Assembly: GCF_020085105.1 (NCBI RefSeq)
Contig: NC_058061.1
Coordinates: 5,713,784-5,777,783 of the forward strand
Reading direction: 5' to 3'
From: Siniperca chuatsi
Lineage: Eukaryota; Chordata; Actinopteri; Centrarchiformes; Sinipercidae
DNA: 64,000 bases
Shown: positions 1 to 18,281 of the stretch, in pieces
How the letters are laid out: each line of letters starts with the position of its first letter
Numbering within the stretch: position 1 is the first letter of the stretch
Made by a program: the position numbers and the translations under genes
Notes under the pieces: generated by a model
The model's input: the letters and a program-made list of their open reading frames with translations, nothing else
The model's database searches: none
What the model was told of the DNA's origin: nothing

Positions 1-120
1 CAAAATACTACTCCCAGATTCTCAGAAATATCCCTCAGGTGATTTCCCAGTTGTTTTAAATTCAGTTTCCTTGAGAGCAGTTCTAGTAACCTGATGACGT
101 GAGAAGTTCGGCATTTATCT

Positions 121-189
121 TAAAGGAATAGTTTGACATTTTGGGAAATACGCCTATTCATTTTCCCAAAATGCCACACTATGCCTTTA
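121..189. repeat. Fold-back repeat (two opposed ends of a fish dispersed element)
   Basis: The left arm starting TAAAGGAATAGTTTGACATT (121-148) is mirrored by a right arm at 163-189, with a few mismatches and a loop of about 14 nt. The same end sequence occurs at about 61886, next to a longer copy, so this looks like an element that lost its interior. Confidence 0.6.
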
Positions 190-1612
190 AGATTTCAAGC
201 TTTTAAGAAATAATGCCATATGTTCTTAATAATGATTAATGTCTTAGCCCTCACAATTACATGAAATAATATTAAAAATTGTGTGGTTTTCTTCTTAAGG
301 AAGAGGAATTGGAGTGAGGCAGGAAAGCAAAAACAAGGATGCCAAAAGTTAATAAAGAATGCAGATGAGAGCGTGTGAATTCAGGAGCATTTGTAATGAG
401 CACAAAATTATTAGCATACATCCCTGAACATGCAAGTTAATTCCACTCTGCTCCATGCTGATGGCCCAATATGATTACCTCTTCATCAGTTACAGTTCAA
501 TCTGCTATCGAATGACTTTTCCTTAACACCCAGTCTCCCTGCCACTTGAGCTCTGCTCGCTCAGCTGTCTGTGTTTGTTCCCACAGTGGCAGCATGCTTA
601 CTTGAGCCGGATCTTAGCACATACTCAAGGTCAAAACCACTGTTTGGTGGCTCAAGTCATTTGATTTAAATAGAAACCCCCCGCCAGTGAAGTGTGTAAG
701 TATACTATTTGCCTTCATGTCAGTGCAAATACTGTGCATTTATGTGTGAGGTGAGTGTACACCAGAGTATGGGTGGAGGTTTGGGGGTTAGTGTGAGATA
801 ATGTTGGCACAGTGCGGCCTCACAATACTTTTGTTAGCTTGACGATGAGCCATTTCCTTTCCGTTTCTATGAATAACCTAACAGGAAATGGTTTTGGCTC
901 TAGTCATTAAATATGATGCTGAAATGATGTCTGAGAGTGATCATCTGTATTATATGTACGTCCTTGTTTTGTGAGGCCAAGATAAAATGTCAGGGACAGT
1001 ATTTTCATGCTCCAGACACTCAGGATTCTTCACTAAGCGTCACAAACTCTGTTGCCTCTTCATGTAAATTCATCCGGACGCTGTGTGAAAAGGTTAGTGC
1101 AACTGAAGCAATTTAACAGTTATCATATGAAATAATACGTGGTGATATTCTTTATATTAGAATCTGTGAACATCTGTGTTTACTGTGTAGCTCAAGAAAG
1201 TTTTGAACTCAGATTTTGATGCACCAAAAAACAAAAACAAGCAAATATACGTTGTATTCTGTCTTGAGTGTTTATATTTTCATATAATAATACTCATACT
1301 ATAATACCTCTGTAATGCCCCCTGGTGGATACATTTTCTCCCCCAGCTGTGTCTGTCTGTCCTTGGCATCCCTCAGCTGAGGGATTAACAATAGACTGCT
1401 AAGACATGTAGGCCACAAAATCTTCTGGTATTATAATAAGATAACTGATAGATTTAGAAAGATTTTTCAAAACAGTTTGTTAGCTTTACAGCTTCACAGT
1501 AATGACAGTTGTTCAGAGTTTGGATATTGCACATGTAGTTGAGTGGCAGCATCTGTGAGCTCAGGAATGACCATCTACTTAAGATTTACTGTATGCTGAT
1601 ATAAGCACTGAC

Positions 1613-1828
1613 TATCAGAATCAGAATCAGAAACTCTTCTGCAACAGCAGCTCACTATCACGTCAGTGCACACAGGAATAGAAGTACTAAGCAAAAAATA
1701 TAATACACTATAATACAGGTCAGAAAATAAATTAAGTACCAAGTGGGTATAAGTATAAAATTTAAAATAAATGTGAAGTACAAAGTGGGTTTACCGGTTG
1801 ATGATAATAATACGGTATAAAGTAATAG
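1613..1828. repeat. Dispersed repeat, copy 1 of 2 in the window
   Basis: About 215 bp that match 38402-38626 almost base for base, including AGCAGCTCACTATCACGTCA, the GGAATAGAAGTACTAAGC stretch and the GGGTTTACCGGTTGATGAT end. This copy lacks the CTTTATTGATCCCC box of the second copy. No coding capacity. The family was not identified. Confidence 0.85.
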
Positions 1829-2371
1829 TGCATGAACTGTCAAGTTAAGCTATAAAGTGCCAACACACTGTCAGCACAGCCAGATGATAAGAATAAGTCT
1901 ATTTATACTATTTACTGATTGTAAATGAAAGCTGAGAAACAATTATTTTTACCTAAATGAAATTGAGCTGTGTTCAATCATACCATCTTGTCTCTGTTTC
2001 CTTACATATATATCATCTTTAGGCCATATTTAGACAGATGGTGGCACTGCATGAAAAAACGCACCCCCATCATTCATTTCAAAGAGACAACTGTATTGGC
2101 ACAGCGGGGGTGATGACGCAGAGGGCTCCAGCCAAAAACACAGGGGCATTTTATTAAAAAAAAATAACCTGGCTCTCCTCAACACAGTGCAAATATTGTC
2201 TAGCAACACACTGTGTTAAACAAAATAGAATACATACAAGCACACATTCTATGTAAATGACTGCAATGTAAACAGGTTCTGCTATTAACCTCACAGTCTT
2301 CTAGACAGTGGATAAAATGAGTGTTGCCGCAGCAACTTTCCAGAGTGATAAAATCCTGTCTCGTAGCATCA

Positions 2372-7735
<5,364 letters not shown>

Positions 7736-7773
7736 CTTCGCATCGCGAAGGGATACCGCCACACCGGGGTTTC

Positions 7774-7790
7774 CCTAGGAGGAGCTGAAG
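7774..7790 (-). other. Splice acceptor in the sodium channel 5' UTR
   Basis: On the minus strand a pyrimidine-rich run ending CTCCTCCTAG lies about 40 nt ahead of the start codon. This indicates that the first coding exon is not the first exon, and that a non-coding leader exon lies to the right (see 16115-16400). A second possible AG lies slightly further upstream. Confidence 0.5.
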
Positions 7791-8060
7791 GGAGGACGGT
7801 GAGTGAATACAGAGAACATAATACATTACCAACTACAGTTTTGAGATGGTTCCAGCTGTATAGCATGCAGACAGAGCATACCATGACCTTCAAGCCATGA
7901 CCCCCAAACCTTAAACATTTTCATCCGCAAGCATTAATATTTTGATTTGATTTGAAAACTTTAAAAACACATTAAACATTTATGACTCTTCCAAATGTGG
8001 TCCTCCGACAACAAAGTTTGTAAGGCAGGAGGTAAAGTGGAATGTAATAAATTAGAGTTG

Positions 8061-8111
8061 AAACCACTAATCGATTAGTCGATCGGCAGAAATATAAATC
8101 AGCAAATATTT

Positions 8112-8143
<32 letters not shown>

Positions 8144-8600
8144 TTTTTTATAATTTGTTAATCGTGGCAGACATTTTTTTCATTGGCTTCAGCTTCTCAA
8201 GAGTGAATATTTGCTACTTTTCTTTGTCTTATGTGATTGTAATCTGAAGACATCAACTTTAGCTTTAGGAAACTATAACAGGCATGTTCCACTATTTTCT
8301 GACATTTTATGGACCAAAGAATTAATCTCGAAAATAATGAGCAGATTAATCAATAATGACAATAATCGTTATTTGCCCCCCTATAATATTTTGTACATTT
8401 ATCAATTAATCTATGCATTGCATTTTTTCCAATCAATCAATTAGCATGACGACAAATGACACCAGAGCCAAAACGTTTTGGTTTTGATTTTGTTTATTTG
8501 TTCTGACCAACAGTCAAAAACCCAAAAGTATTCAATTTACAGTAATATTAAATGGAGAAATGTTTGGTATTTTTACATGATAAAATTCCCACTGTAATCC
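8061..8600. repeat. Degenerate copy of the AATCGATTA-rich fish repeat, with an ATTT microsatellite
   Basis: The segment has the ACTAATCGATTAGTCGATC start, a run of ATTT units followed by T (about 8104-8150), and the TTGTTCTGACCAACAGTC and ATTCAATTTACAGTAATAT blocks also seen at 52465-52800 and 55850-56140. No coding capacity. Confidence 0.6.
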
Positions 8601-8633
8601 TTTCATTACTAGTGTGTTGGAGATGTGCTAAAG

Positions 8634-8968
8634 CAGTGGTTCCCAACCTGGGTGTTGGGACCTCTCAAATGGGCCCCAAGATAAATCTGAGGGGTCATTA
8701 GATGATTAATGGGAGAGGAAAGAAGAAAAACGTTCTGCTACACAAATGTGTATATGTTTTTGTACTTTTTCTCCAATCGTTGCTTTTTTGTGGAATATTA
8801 GATAGTTTAACCTCCTCTTGTGTATTTAAAAGAAACAATCTAAAAAGTTTAGAGGGGAAAATCACTCCTTGGTGGAACTGTTCGACATCTGAAACCTGTG
8901 ATTAGGGGTCACATGTAGTCACAGCTTTGTTTAAAGGGGTCACAAGCCAAAAAGGTTGGGAACCAGTG
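8634..8968. mobile_element. hAT-type MITE, about 335 bp
   Basis: It begins CAGTGGTTCCCAACCT and ends AGGTTGGGAACCAGTG, a near-perfect terminal inverted repeat of the hAT class. The 8 bp on either side (TGCTAAAG and TACTAAAA) match at 6 of 8 positions, as an old 8-bp hAT target duplication would. There is no transposase, so it is non-autonomous. A partial relative lies at 11275-11461. Confidence 0.75.
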
Positions 8969-9329
8969 TACTAAAAGTTTGTCTCCGTACGTGTCCTGAC
9001 TGTTGGTAATGATCATAGGTCTAAGTTGCTTTGATCTGTGTGCAAAACCCCCCATCCTCCCTCGTTCCTGCCCTCCACCCTGTGCCCTACATCTCTGATG
9101 ACACCATGAGCACTTACAAGTGTCAAGATGGTTACAAAATGAATAGACCCACTCAGGACGAGAGCTTGGACTTTCCCACCGTTCTAAAGAGACCATGACA
9201 TTACTTGTGTACATCAGATTACTTATTAGTTTAGCAGACGCTCCATATCGAGTCCAAGTGGCTTTTGCTTACATCCTTTGATGTGTTTAGCAACTAGTCT
9301 GGAGCAGCTCAGGTTAGGTTCCTGCCATT

Positions 9330-9415
9330 ATGCTCTCTGGCAAATACAGAATCAATAAAGTATTAAATTAAAATAAAGTATTTCTGATTCTGATTCTGTA
9401 TTTGCCAGAGAGCAT
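9330..9415. repeat. Inverted repeat with 25-bp perfect arms
   Basis: The arms 9330-9354 and 9391-9415 are exact reverse complements (left arm starts ATGCTCTCTGGCAAATACAG). They surround a 36-nt A/T-rich centre containing AATAAAGTATTTCTGATTCTG, the same box found in the 1613 and 38402 repeats. Probably two opposed ends of a retroelement-derived repeat. Confidence 0.8.
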
Positions 9416-10956
9416 CAATATCAATATGCATTTTGCAAATGTTGCATACTTTTAAGTTGAATAAATTGAAAATTAGCTTTGAAATGCATTTGAAAATAGT
9501 TTGAGGACAAAAACATAACTTATCTAGAAGTGAGCCTTAAGAAGAAATGGATTTAAGGAAAGTTTTTTGAATACACAGTTGTACAGAAAAAACCCTAAGA
9601 ATCACAGATCCTCTATAAGCAAAATCAAGTACTTAATCAGTACCTAAAATCTACAACGTTTGGTTGTCGCCTTGTGACATCACTACTTGCAATAATGTCT
9701 ATTTAATGTCTACATGTTCTGAAACTAAGATACAGAGACTACACAAAGAACACAGACATGTCATTAATCACCAAAATAGACAAACAAGCTGGTAAGCCTG
9801 TAAAAAGAGAAGAGTTCTTGAGTTCACACATATAAAGAAGTCACAGAGATCAGACTGCGCTATCAACATGGCAACAAGAGATACACTTGAACAGAAAATT
9901 ATGTATTCACACACATGTGAGGAGACGCACACGCTCGCACGGATACGGTGGCTGCCCAGCTGCTACAGGCAATCAAGACGGAGCGTCGTGTTACAGAGGC
10001 CCGATGACTCTGCTCATTCCTTCCTGGCTGAGCCTTCGCTCTGCGCCTCACATCCCTCCGATAAACAGGACAGCATGCCAACTTATCTTACCGAGCTGAC
10101 TCCTCTCTCTACTACCTTCTATTTTACATGGGGCCCCAAACACACTAAGCTTCCGACTCCGCACCCTTACCCACACTTTACAACACCCCACCCCCATCAT
10201 CCCCCGTCATCCCGCTACATGACACTTGAGGCTCTAAATCCCTCTTTCATACAATGCAGACTTCAATCATTCCATCTTAACACTATCACTCATCAAAGCC
10301 CCCATCCATAATCACTCCGACACACAACTGACAGGGTCTCTTTTGCCCTTAAACAAAAATACTACATGTGTTCCTTTATCCTACCAAAACAAACCTTTAG
10401 ATTTATTACCAATATCAACAGTTTCTCAGTCACAAGGAAACCTGGGCAGCCTACACCTACCTACTACTCGCTTCACACTCCTTACCAAGTCCTAGTTTCC
10501 CCCCTCATCATCCCATTTCAAAACCCCCATTCTGGGAGCCGTGGGCCCCGCTGCCCTTAACCATGAGCCAACCTTAAAATACACATCCTGAGAATGGATG
10601 TGTTTCTCTGTGGCTTATGGGGAACATTTCCTGATTGCACTGCATCACACCGTCACTGCTGAAGCCATCAAATGTCCTTTTTTAAAAAAGCTTGGTCCCT
10701 CAATTGAAAGCCTGCCAATCTCAAAAAAGTCCTCTCGAAGAGGTCGTTGCCTTGTCTCCCGCGTCAGTTAGGTAAATAATACATTTTGGCGCCGTGTTAG
10801 GTTTTGTACATGTCTACATTTATCAGTGTGTGTTTCTCCACACGAAAGAGCCAAGAGTACAGGCAAGAGTGCAATATTCAGTATCAGTCAAAATAGATTC
10901 TGTATATCACGCTTAAACTCATCATGAAACGTGTCCAAAAAATACAGTGGTGTCAG

Positions 10957-11592
10957 CGCTGGAAGAAGTAGTCAGACCCTTAACATAAGTAATAGTACCA
11001 ATACAAAAATGTAAAAAATACTCTATTAAAAGTAAAAGTCCTGCATTCAGAATGCCATCTAAGTAAGATTACAGAAATAATATCAGCAAACTATACTTAG
11101 TATTAAATGTAAAAGTACTCGTTCTGCAGTAAAATGGCCGCTGTGACTGATATATTATTATATATGACATTATTAGGTTGTTAATACTGATGCAACAGTA
11201 TGTAAGCAGCATTTTACTACTCTTGTGGTGGTGCTAGTTGATGTACTTTAGATACAGTTGGGTAGTTTTGTCCAGTGGTTTCCAACCTAGGGGTCAGGCC
11301 CTTCCTAAGGGTCACCAGATTAAGAGAGGTTGTGAGATGATTAATGGCAGAGTTTTACCTCTTTGGGCATAAAAAAATCATCTGAGAAGTTTAGAGGGGA
11401 AATGTCTCTTTGGTGGAAGTGACTTACAACTCAGACATCTGAAACGTGGGGTCACAAGCCAAATGTGTTGTTTTTATGTAAAATCTTAATCGGTAAACTA
11501 ACCAGCAACTATATCTGTCAAATAAATGTAGTGGAGTAAAAAGTACGATATTTCTCTCTGAAATGTAGTGGAGTAGAAGTATAAAGTAACAT
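10957..11592 (+). repeat. AAGTA-rich fish dispersed element, copy A
   Basis: It starts AGAAGTAGTCAGACCC and carries AAAAGTAAAAGTCCTGCATT and the GTCAAATAAATGTAGTGGAG block. The reverse complement of these blocks occurs at 20490-21655. A partial hAT MITE interrupts it at 11275-11461. No coding capacity. Confidence 0.65.
11275..11461 (+). mobile_element. Truncated hAT-type MITE nested in another repeat
   Basis: CAGTGGTTTCCAACCT at the left end and the shared interior (GATGATTAATGG, TTTAGAGGGGAAA, GGGGTCACAAGCCAAA) relate it to 8634-8968. The right terminal repeat is missing. Confidence 0.6.
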
Positions 11593-11607
11593 AAAATCTG
11601 AGATCTG

Positions 11608-11681
11608 AGGCTTGTTGAATCAGTGAAATCTTTTAAATCACTTGTCAAAACGTATCTTTTCAAAAAAGCCTTTTATTAATT
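11608..11681 (+). mobile_element. LINE reverse transcriptase C-terminal remnant (L2-like)
   Basis: One frame reads ESVKSFKSLVKTYLFKKAFY and then stops. That is the usual carboxyl end of L2/CR1-group reverse transcriptase proteins in fish. Only this tail is recognisable. Confidence 0.6.
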
Positions 11682-11699
11682 CTAGTACTCTGTTTAATT

Positions 11700-14600
11700 G
11701 CCAATATATCACATCTGTTTTATTATTAGTAATTATCTTTATTGTCAAGCTGAAGACAATCAACTCACTACGTGACTACACTCGTTCAGTCACACTGTGG
11801 ACAGGTGGCAAACTGAGGAAGGGGGGGAGGGATGTTAGATTTCAGAAGCCTTCCCCAACAGTAATATATATATCACCTTGCATGTCAGTGAAGGCCATGT
11901 GACCTGTGACATTCCGGTTGAGGATATAGACGGGGTAATGTAGACACCGCTTCGTTACACTAGCCGGCCGTGGAATGCGAATGCCAATATTCACCTCCGG
12001 AAACTGACCGAACTAGCTTTTGGCTTTTGTCACAAGGGCAGCACGAGTTCATTCAGCGAGAGAGGTTGTGCTGTCTTCTCATTAACAGTAAAGCAGTTTA
12101 ATTCACTAGATTACAGGGTCTTGAGTCTTAAACATTCAAATTAATGTGATCAATGAAACATAAGAATAGCAATTAGATCTTCCTGTGAAAATTAAAGGTT
12201 ATATTGATCAAATTTTTATGTAGACGAATATTTAAAAAAGAAACATCCCAAGAGGTTTTAAAAAGGTGCAGAATAAAAGTATCACTTTTCCAGAAAAAAC
12301 ATTATAATTGTGAATTAATCATTTTGAAAATGTTGGCGGGTCTATAATGAATGTTTTGTTTCTCTGTGTAAGATGTCTGACGTTTGGTTCCTGCTTCTAA
12401 CAAGGCTTGTGAGCCAATAGTATAACGACGTTGGTATCATGTGGTATAGTTGCCAGTTAGTGTGGAAAAAAAAGACACTGACGTTAGCACATATTAGCAA
12501 ACTTAGCTTAATCATCCGAACAACAATAACCCATATAATTACAGTTCAGCTATTTAAACAAAATAAACAACAACTACTGACAGTCATAGTCCTTAAAACC
12601 TTAACTAATGTGTTGTCTCTGGTTAGATTGTCAAAATTAGAAAACAAACAACTTCAAAACAGCTTCAATCTCTGAGAAGCTACGTTAGCATTAGTGATGG
12701 TTACGTCCAGTTATCTAACTTTATACTTCCCTCAAACAATGTAACGTTATAAACGAAGATGCGTATCAGAGGGGATTTAGAAGTGGGCCAGGGTCCGACA
12801 TAATCGATGGCCCGGGGCCAGTACAAGTTGATTCACCAGTCACTGGTCCATCTGGGCCAGTGGCGGACTGGTCTGCTTATGAAAAGACAGTCGCTCTTCT
12901 TTGAGAATGGATAACACTACGCTAACACTAACTCTAGCTAACGTAAATTTTTACTCTGTCTGTCTAATGTCAGCACTGTGGGTTTTAATAGCATCCCTAC
13001 AATGTACTGTACTCTTTGATTGGATCAAAATGTAAATATTTACCTAATGTCTTATAGTGTAAGGATGATTAAAATGTCATTTTAAGGTAGGTGTTGCAAT
13101 ATAGGGCCCCTATAATTATTAAATGATGGGGGAAAAAGGGTTACCTAAAGCTAGCTAGCCATATCCTAAGATTACCAGGACCTAATATTTTAATCAATTT
13201 TAATGACTTGTTGGCTTAACTCTGGTGCCCTTAAGATGCTGGGGGTTCAAAGACAAGTCCTGTGGCAACATGGCAAGCGTCTCAGTCCCCTCGTTATACA
13301 ACACTTACCACTCCTGGAATGTGGTTAAGTTGTAAACAACTGATCTACAGAGCAAACAAGGGCTTTTATCTACATGTCCTTTGACATGTTTGCCATGCTC
13401 CTGTTCGCCCTGTTTTCTCACGGGATCAAATCACAACACTGTACCTCGCTCTCTCCCAGCTTGCTTCAACACCCTGTCACCCACCAGTTAACCTTGTATT
13501 TCAAACCCTATAGGGAGCCACATTAAAAAGGACCTCTCCTGTTCCTACTTCCTATCGTGTCATTGTATGTTGCCACCAGTTTTGTACTTCAAAATCATAG
13601 CTGCATGCTCAGTCAAACCAGACTGAAAATGAACAGCATGTTCATGGCCTCAGTAACTACTCAGGGTCAAGTCCTTGGAGTCTTTCAGTCTTATTTTGAT
13701 GTCTTTATCAGATGTGTGCACAGTAGACTGTAGTTGCAATATATCCCTACATGCATTATGTTGCTGCTAAGAAGACAGCTGCTGTCATTTGCAGTATGCC
13801 TCTGTCGCTGCATACCGAGGAGCTGTGAAGACCTAGTGTAATCTCCCTGGTGCCGCCGGATGGTCAGCTGGCTAACAGAGACACATAGGCCTACTGATTT
13901 ATAAATCCAGACTTTTATCAGAGAACGTAGCCGAACAATGTGTCTCTGGCTGACCATGGCCAAATAGATGTTTCATCACAACCATCTTGGTCTCCTGGAT
14001 AATGACAGCATAGGGTACTAATAAACGCATAATCTTGGATCTAAACTAGTAGATAGCTTATAAAGTGAATGAAGATGTTTTGGAATGAACCATAAATGTA
14101 AGATTAACTTTTTTTGGGTCACCAGGAATAATGTCGTTCTTTGATATAGTCTAATACAGCTTTCTAAACAGATTTCTGCTGTCTCAAATTGACCCATTTG
14201 GCCTTTGCACTTGCTGCGCAGAAATCTGAGTAGATTGCATGTGGAAATGATATGGAGAATATTCCATCCAGTTTAGGGACCAGGGGGAGCTATTATCATA
14301 TTCATAACACCAATCAAGTCCTTAAAAAAACACAGACATCCATGAGGGAGCTGCTCATGTTCGAACCATAGTCAAAACTAAACGTTAACAAAAACAACGT
14401 TACCTGTCACATAATATTCCGATGGGGAAAACAACAAAACTGTATGTCGAACACATAAGATGGAACTGAACAAATGAGATGATACATTTTGAGAAAAAAA
14501 GTTGTACTTTAACCTCATTTCACCTTTTGAATTCTCTGGAACATACAGAGGCCCAGCCAAGCAGTCACATGGGCTCACTTGGTGAAAGAAACTCAAAACC

Positions 14601-16100
14601 GACACCTTCTGCGTCCAAGAACATGTGATGCGAGACAAACAAACACAACTCAGGCAAAGGAAGACCACGGAGATACATCTTTACACATTATGCATGTTGA
14701 AAGCTACAAAAATACGTATTTTCTGCCACCTACCACATGTGTGATGACATGTAAAAGATTGTCAGTGGAGAATGCAGCATAGAGGAGAATATAAATCAAA
14801 AATATTTAAGACAAATGATGCAATGTGCAAACAAAACCAACTCTAAGAACTTAAAAACACCACCTGATGATCCCCATCCATGTTGAAATTTGTATTAGCT
14901 CTACTGCTGGGGCTCCACTGTAGGAGCCCACTCTACTGTAGGAGCCCATCCTATTACATAAGAGTTGCAGTTGCACTGTTGACAGGATCTAATATGAACA
15001 CCAGTCTCCATGTCTTCCACTGTATCTGAAGATCTGCTTTGCCTGCCTGGAGCCTGGCTGTCTCTGTAGTCCCACACCTCTGATTTGGGCAACATGGATT
15101 AACGGCAGAGAAATGGTGGGGTATGAGCATCCACAGCATCACAGTATCTTGCCCATCTGCCATGAAGACATATGCTAAAAATACAACTTTGGCCCTGTGG
15201 GAGGAGGCATAGTGGGGATTGAGAAGGTTGCAAAGTGTCCACACTGGGCATTACAGTCATGTGCCTCTAGGGAGATTTTCACCTGTCAGGTGAAGACATG
15301 TGCCTGTTATGATGCACATGCTGCAGTTTTCCCTCTCATACTGTCGATTCTGTAGCATAATAGTGCAGTAAAACACTAGTTCACCACTGCATGAGCGTGC
15401 ACTTTCACATCACAAACACCCACATGCTTGCTCATACAGACACACTTAAAAACACTGCTGAGAAGCCATAAATCTACCAATTCCAAATTTGACCTAAGCT
15501 CAATTACAGGTCCATGTTTATTATTAGAACATATTAAAACTCTCTTTGCATTTAATTTCTTTGGCAGTGCAACTAATTATTTTGAGCACCAAGAAAAAAA
15601 AAACCTTGCTTCATTTACAGTGCACAACCATATGTTTCTACCTTTTAAATGAAAGCTGCTTTTTAAAAACAAACAACAGCCAAACAGTTCTCCATTACTC
15701 GGTAGGAAAGTTAAGTTTCACCATAGTCCAAATGAGAAGGAGGGAAAATTAAACCATTACACAAAATACCCTACTATAACTACTGCAACCCAGCTATCTT
15801 AAAACCGGTACGATGCTGAATAAATTCATTTCATCCAGAGAAAAGGAAGCAAACTCACGGCCAGTGAAGACATACAATAGCACCAAAACGTAATCACCAA
15901 AACCATTCAAGAACCTGCAAGTAAAACCCTTCAACCTGCAGTCTGACAGCAAACTTGTTTATTCTGAGAATCATGCAGGAGTCATCTTTAGGCTCAACGG
16001 GTCATGGCAGACAACAGAAGGCAGGTGGCGGGTTACCTTGCACGGTAAAGCAAATATTTCCAGAGAATCCAAGAAACTTGAAAAAAAAAAATCAAGTCTT
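11700..16100. other. Gene-free stretch
   Basis: No coding exon, tRNA or rRNA was found on either strand. The sequence is A/T-rich and non-repetitive apart from a short duplication of ACTGTAGGAGCCCA near 14917-14949. It probably lies in the first intron or the upstream flank of the sodium channel gene. Confidence 0.5.
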
Positions 16101-16114
16101 CCGTCAAGCCTTAC

Positions 16115-16400
16115 ACTGAGGACGTAACTCTCCCCTTCTGGCAGCCAGCGCGGGGCTGCAGGACAGCTGTTGCTGACGCAGTGGTGTCCTGCAGTGAAAC
16201 CGGAGGAGTTGCTCCAGGTAGGATCAGATCAGACCTTTGACACTTCAGCAGCGGAACCGCTTCCCGTTCCCACACAGCTGGTCGCTCCCGCACGCATTTC
16301 AGTCGGTCAAGTGCATTTCCAACTTCGCCACAAAGTAAAGCCGGTGTTTGAGCCGAGGCAGCAGATGAAACGTGGGATGGTCCTGCTGCAGCTATCTCTG
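16115..16400 (-). promoter_or_regulatory. Candidate non-coding first exon or promoter of the sodium channel
   Basis: A locally GC-rich segment in A/T-rich surroundings. On the minus strand it ends CTCAGT followed by GTAAGG, a good donor. The channel's coding exon 1 has a spliced 5' UTR, so a leader exon must exist upstream, and this is the best-looking site before the next gene. No transcript evidence; inference only. Confidence 0.25.
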
Positions 16401-16419
16401 ATCATCTCATCGTAGTCAA

Positions 16420-18280
16420 GTGTTTTATCCAACTGATCCGCCTGCAAGATCCGCCTTAGAAATCATTTGTTCCCGCAGATTACTAAATTTATTAATGATG
16501 TAATTGTTGTAATGACGATTGTTATAATGAAGCCCACGTTTTACCTCGTTCTCCAATTGTCACCTTTCTTATTTATTAGCGTTCACCCAAGAGCTCATGA
16601 TATGCTTCATTAAATATTTATTGCTGTGTTTAATACTTTATTAATTACTGATAATGTACCATTATTATGAAGTGTAAAGCTTTCCTAACCCATACACAGA
16701 CTGAAATTCAAGTATTTATGTATCCATGTTTCAGTTCTTGTTTGTTGTATTTTGGAACGTGTGCAGTTGAATAGTTCATATGAAAAACAGCTGCCAAAAA
16801 TTATACAGAATCCTTTTGTGGATGTGCAATGCAAATAACACACACTGATGAAGCAGCTATGTTCTTGCCAGCTGCAGCCGATAAGCTGGTTTTAACATTT
16901 TTGACAACTGAGGATTGAAGTAGTTTCCATGGTTGTCAGGTGATGAATCTGTTGGGAGGGGGGGTATGTCTTTCTTTTTCTCAGAAAGACGTGGAGAAAC
17001 ATGAGGTGAAGACATGCGGAAGCATGACTGCGTTTCTTTCTATCAGGACATGAAAAATGATGAAAAGTTTCCTTTGTGTTTGAAGTCTACATGAACAGTT
17101 TGTTTGAAAAAATGTCCCACTATGACTTAGGCCTCCAACAAAGTTCTTTGCACAAATAATTAGAAAATAAACATGTTGTAAAAGCCCAATACTAGAAACC
17201 AATAAAAGCATTAAGGAATTGTTTTGTATCCCCCAAAAAGTCAGTTGCAGATACAACCACCAGAGGGCAGCTAATGACTTTTAAATTTCTATATAATTCT
17301 TTTATTCAAACCCATACTGTGTTTTTGATCTCTCCTTGTTAGAAGAAAAAAATACATCTTTAAAAATGTGTGGACACAATATTAAAATGTCAGTACCTCA
17401 TACACCCTCATGATTAATGAAAATGAAGACAATAAGTGGGCCAAAAACTGCTTGAGAAGCAATATCTGATGTTTTGGCTTCCAAATGAGAGAAACAATCC
17501 ACTCAACGACGTTAGAGTGTAGCTGTCAAAGGTCAAACTATGCAGATTTTTGATTACATTTGATCAAATAACCTCAGCATAAGCAGCGAGAGGGACAGGA
17601 CTGCATCAGTGCACTTCTTACCATCTGATTGGGTGAGTCCTCCTGTCGTTGTGAAGGCTATATTTGGCTGAAAGGTGTGTAGTATGATTATACAAGGAAA
17701 ATGATATCTGTGATTACAAATGTTAAATGGGTGTCATGTGTTTCTTGGAAATGGAGCCTGCTGCAATTTTCCCCACCTTCTCTTCTCACATGTGAGCAAA
17801 CTGTTCCAGTTTCACGACAGGGTGCATGTAAAATTACATTAAATATTGAAGATTGAAATCTGGCCTAGGCTTTGTCATTATCAAAGATATTAAACAGATA
17901 TGAAAGAAACATGTTTCATATAAAGTGAAATACACATTGTATGTGGTGGATTGTAAGGGTACATGCTGGGACATCTTTTCAGTTCTTTCTTGTCACCAAT
18001 TGGTCTCATTTTTAAAAACATATATGATAATTAGACACAACATTAAACTTTCAATAAAATTACCTTAGTCCTCTTAACTAATCGCCCAAATGCTTATAAA
18101 ATTTAAAATTACTGTATGACTGTCTGAAAATTGCGTACGAGTGAGTAATATCAAGACACTGGTCCTTCTACCACTGGACCTACAAAAAGGCATTAAGTCT
18201 CGTCTCTCCCCTTAGGAGCTGTGACAAAGTTAAGGACTTTAGGATTATTTACAATTCAGATTTAACCTTTGCTCCACCTA
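16420..18280. other. Gene-free stretch
   Basis: A/T-rich single-copy sequence. No exon with family similarity and no clear repeat was recognised. Confidence 0.45.
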
Positions 18281-18281
18281 A

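Noticed and set aside
9868-10311. 147-codon open frame
   Set aside because: Pro/His/Thr-rich chance frame in C-rich DNA; no domain, no splice context, no family resemblance.
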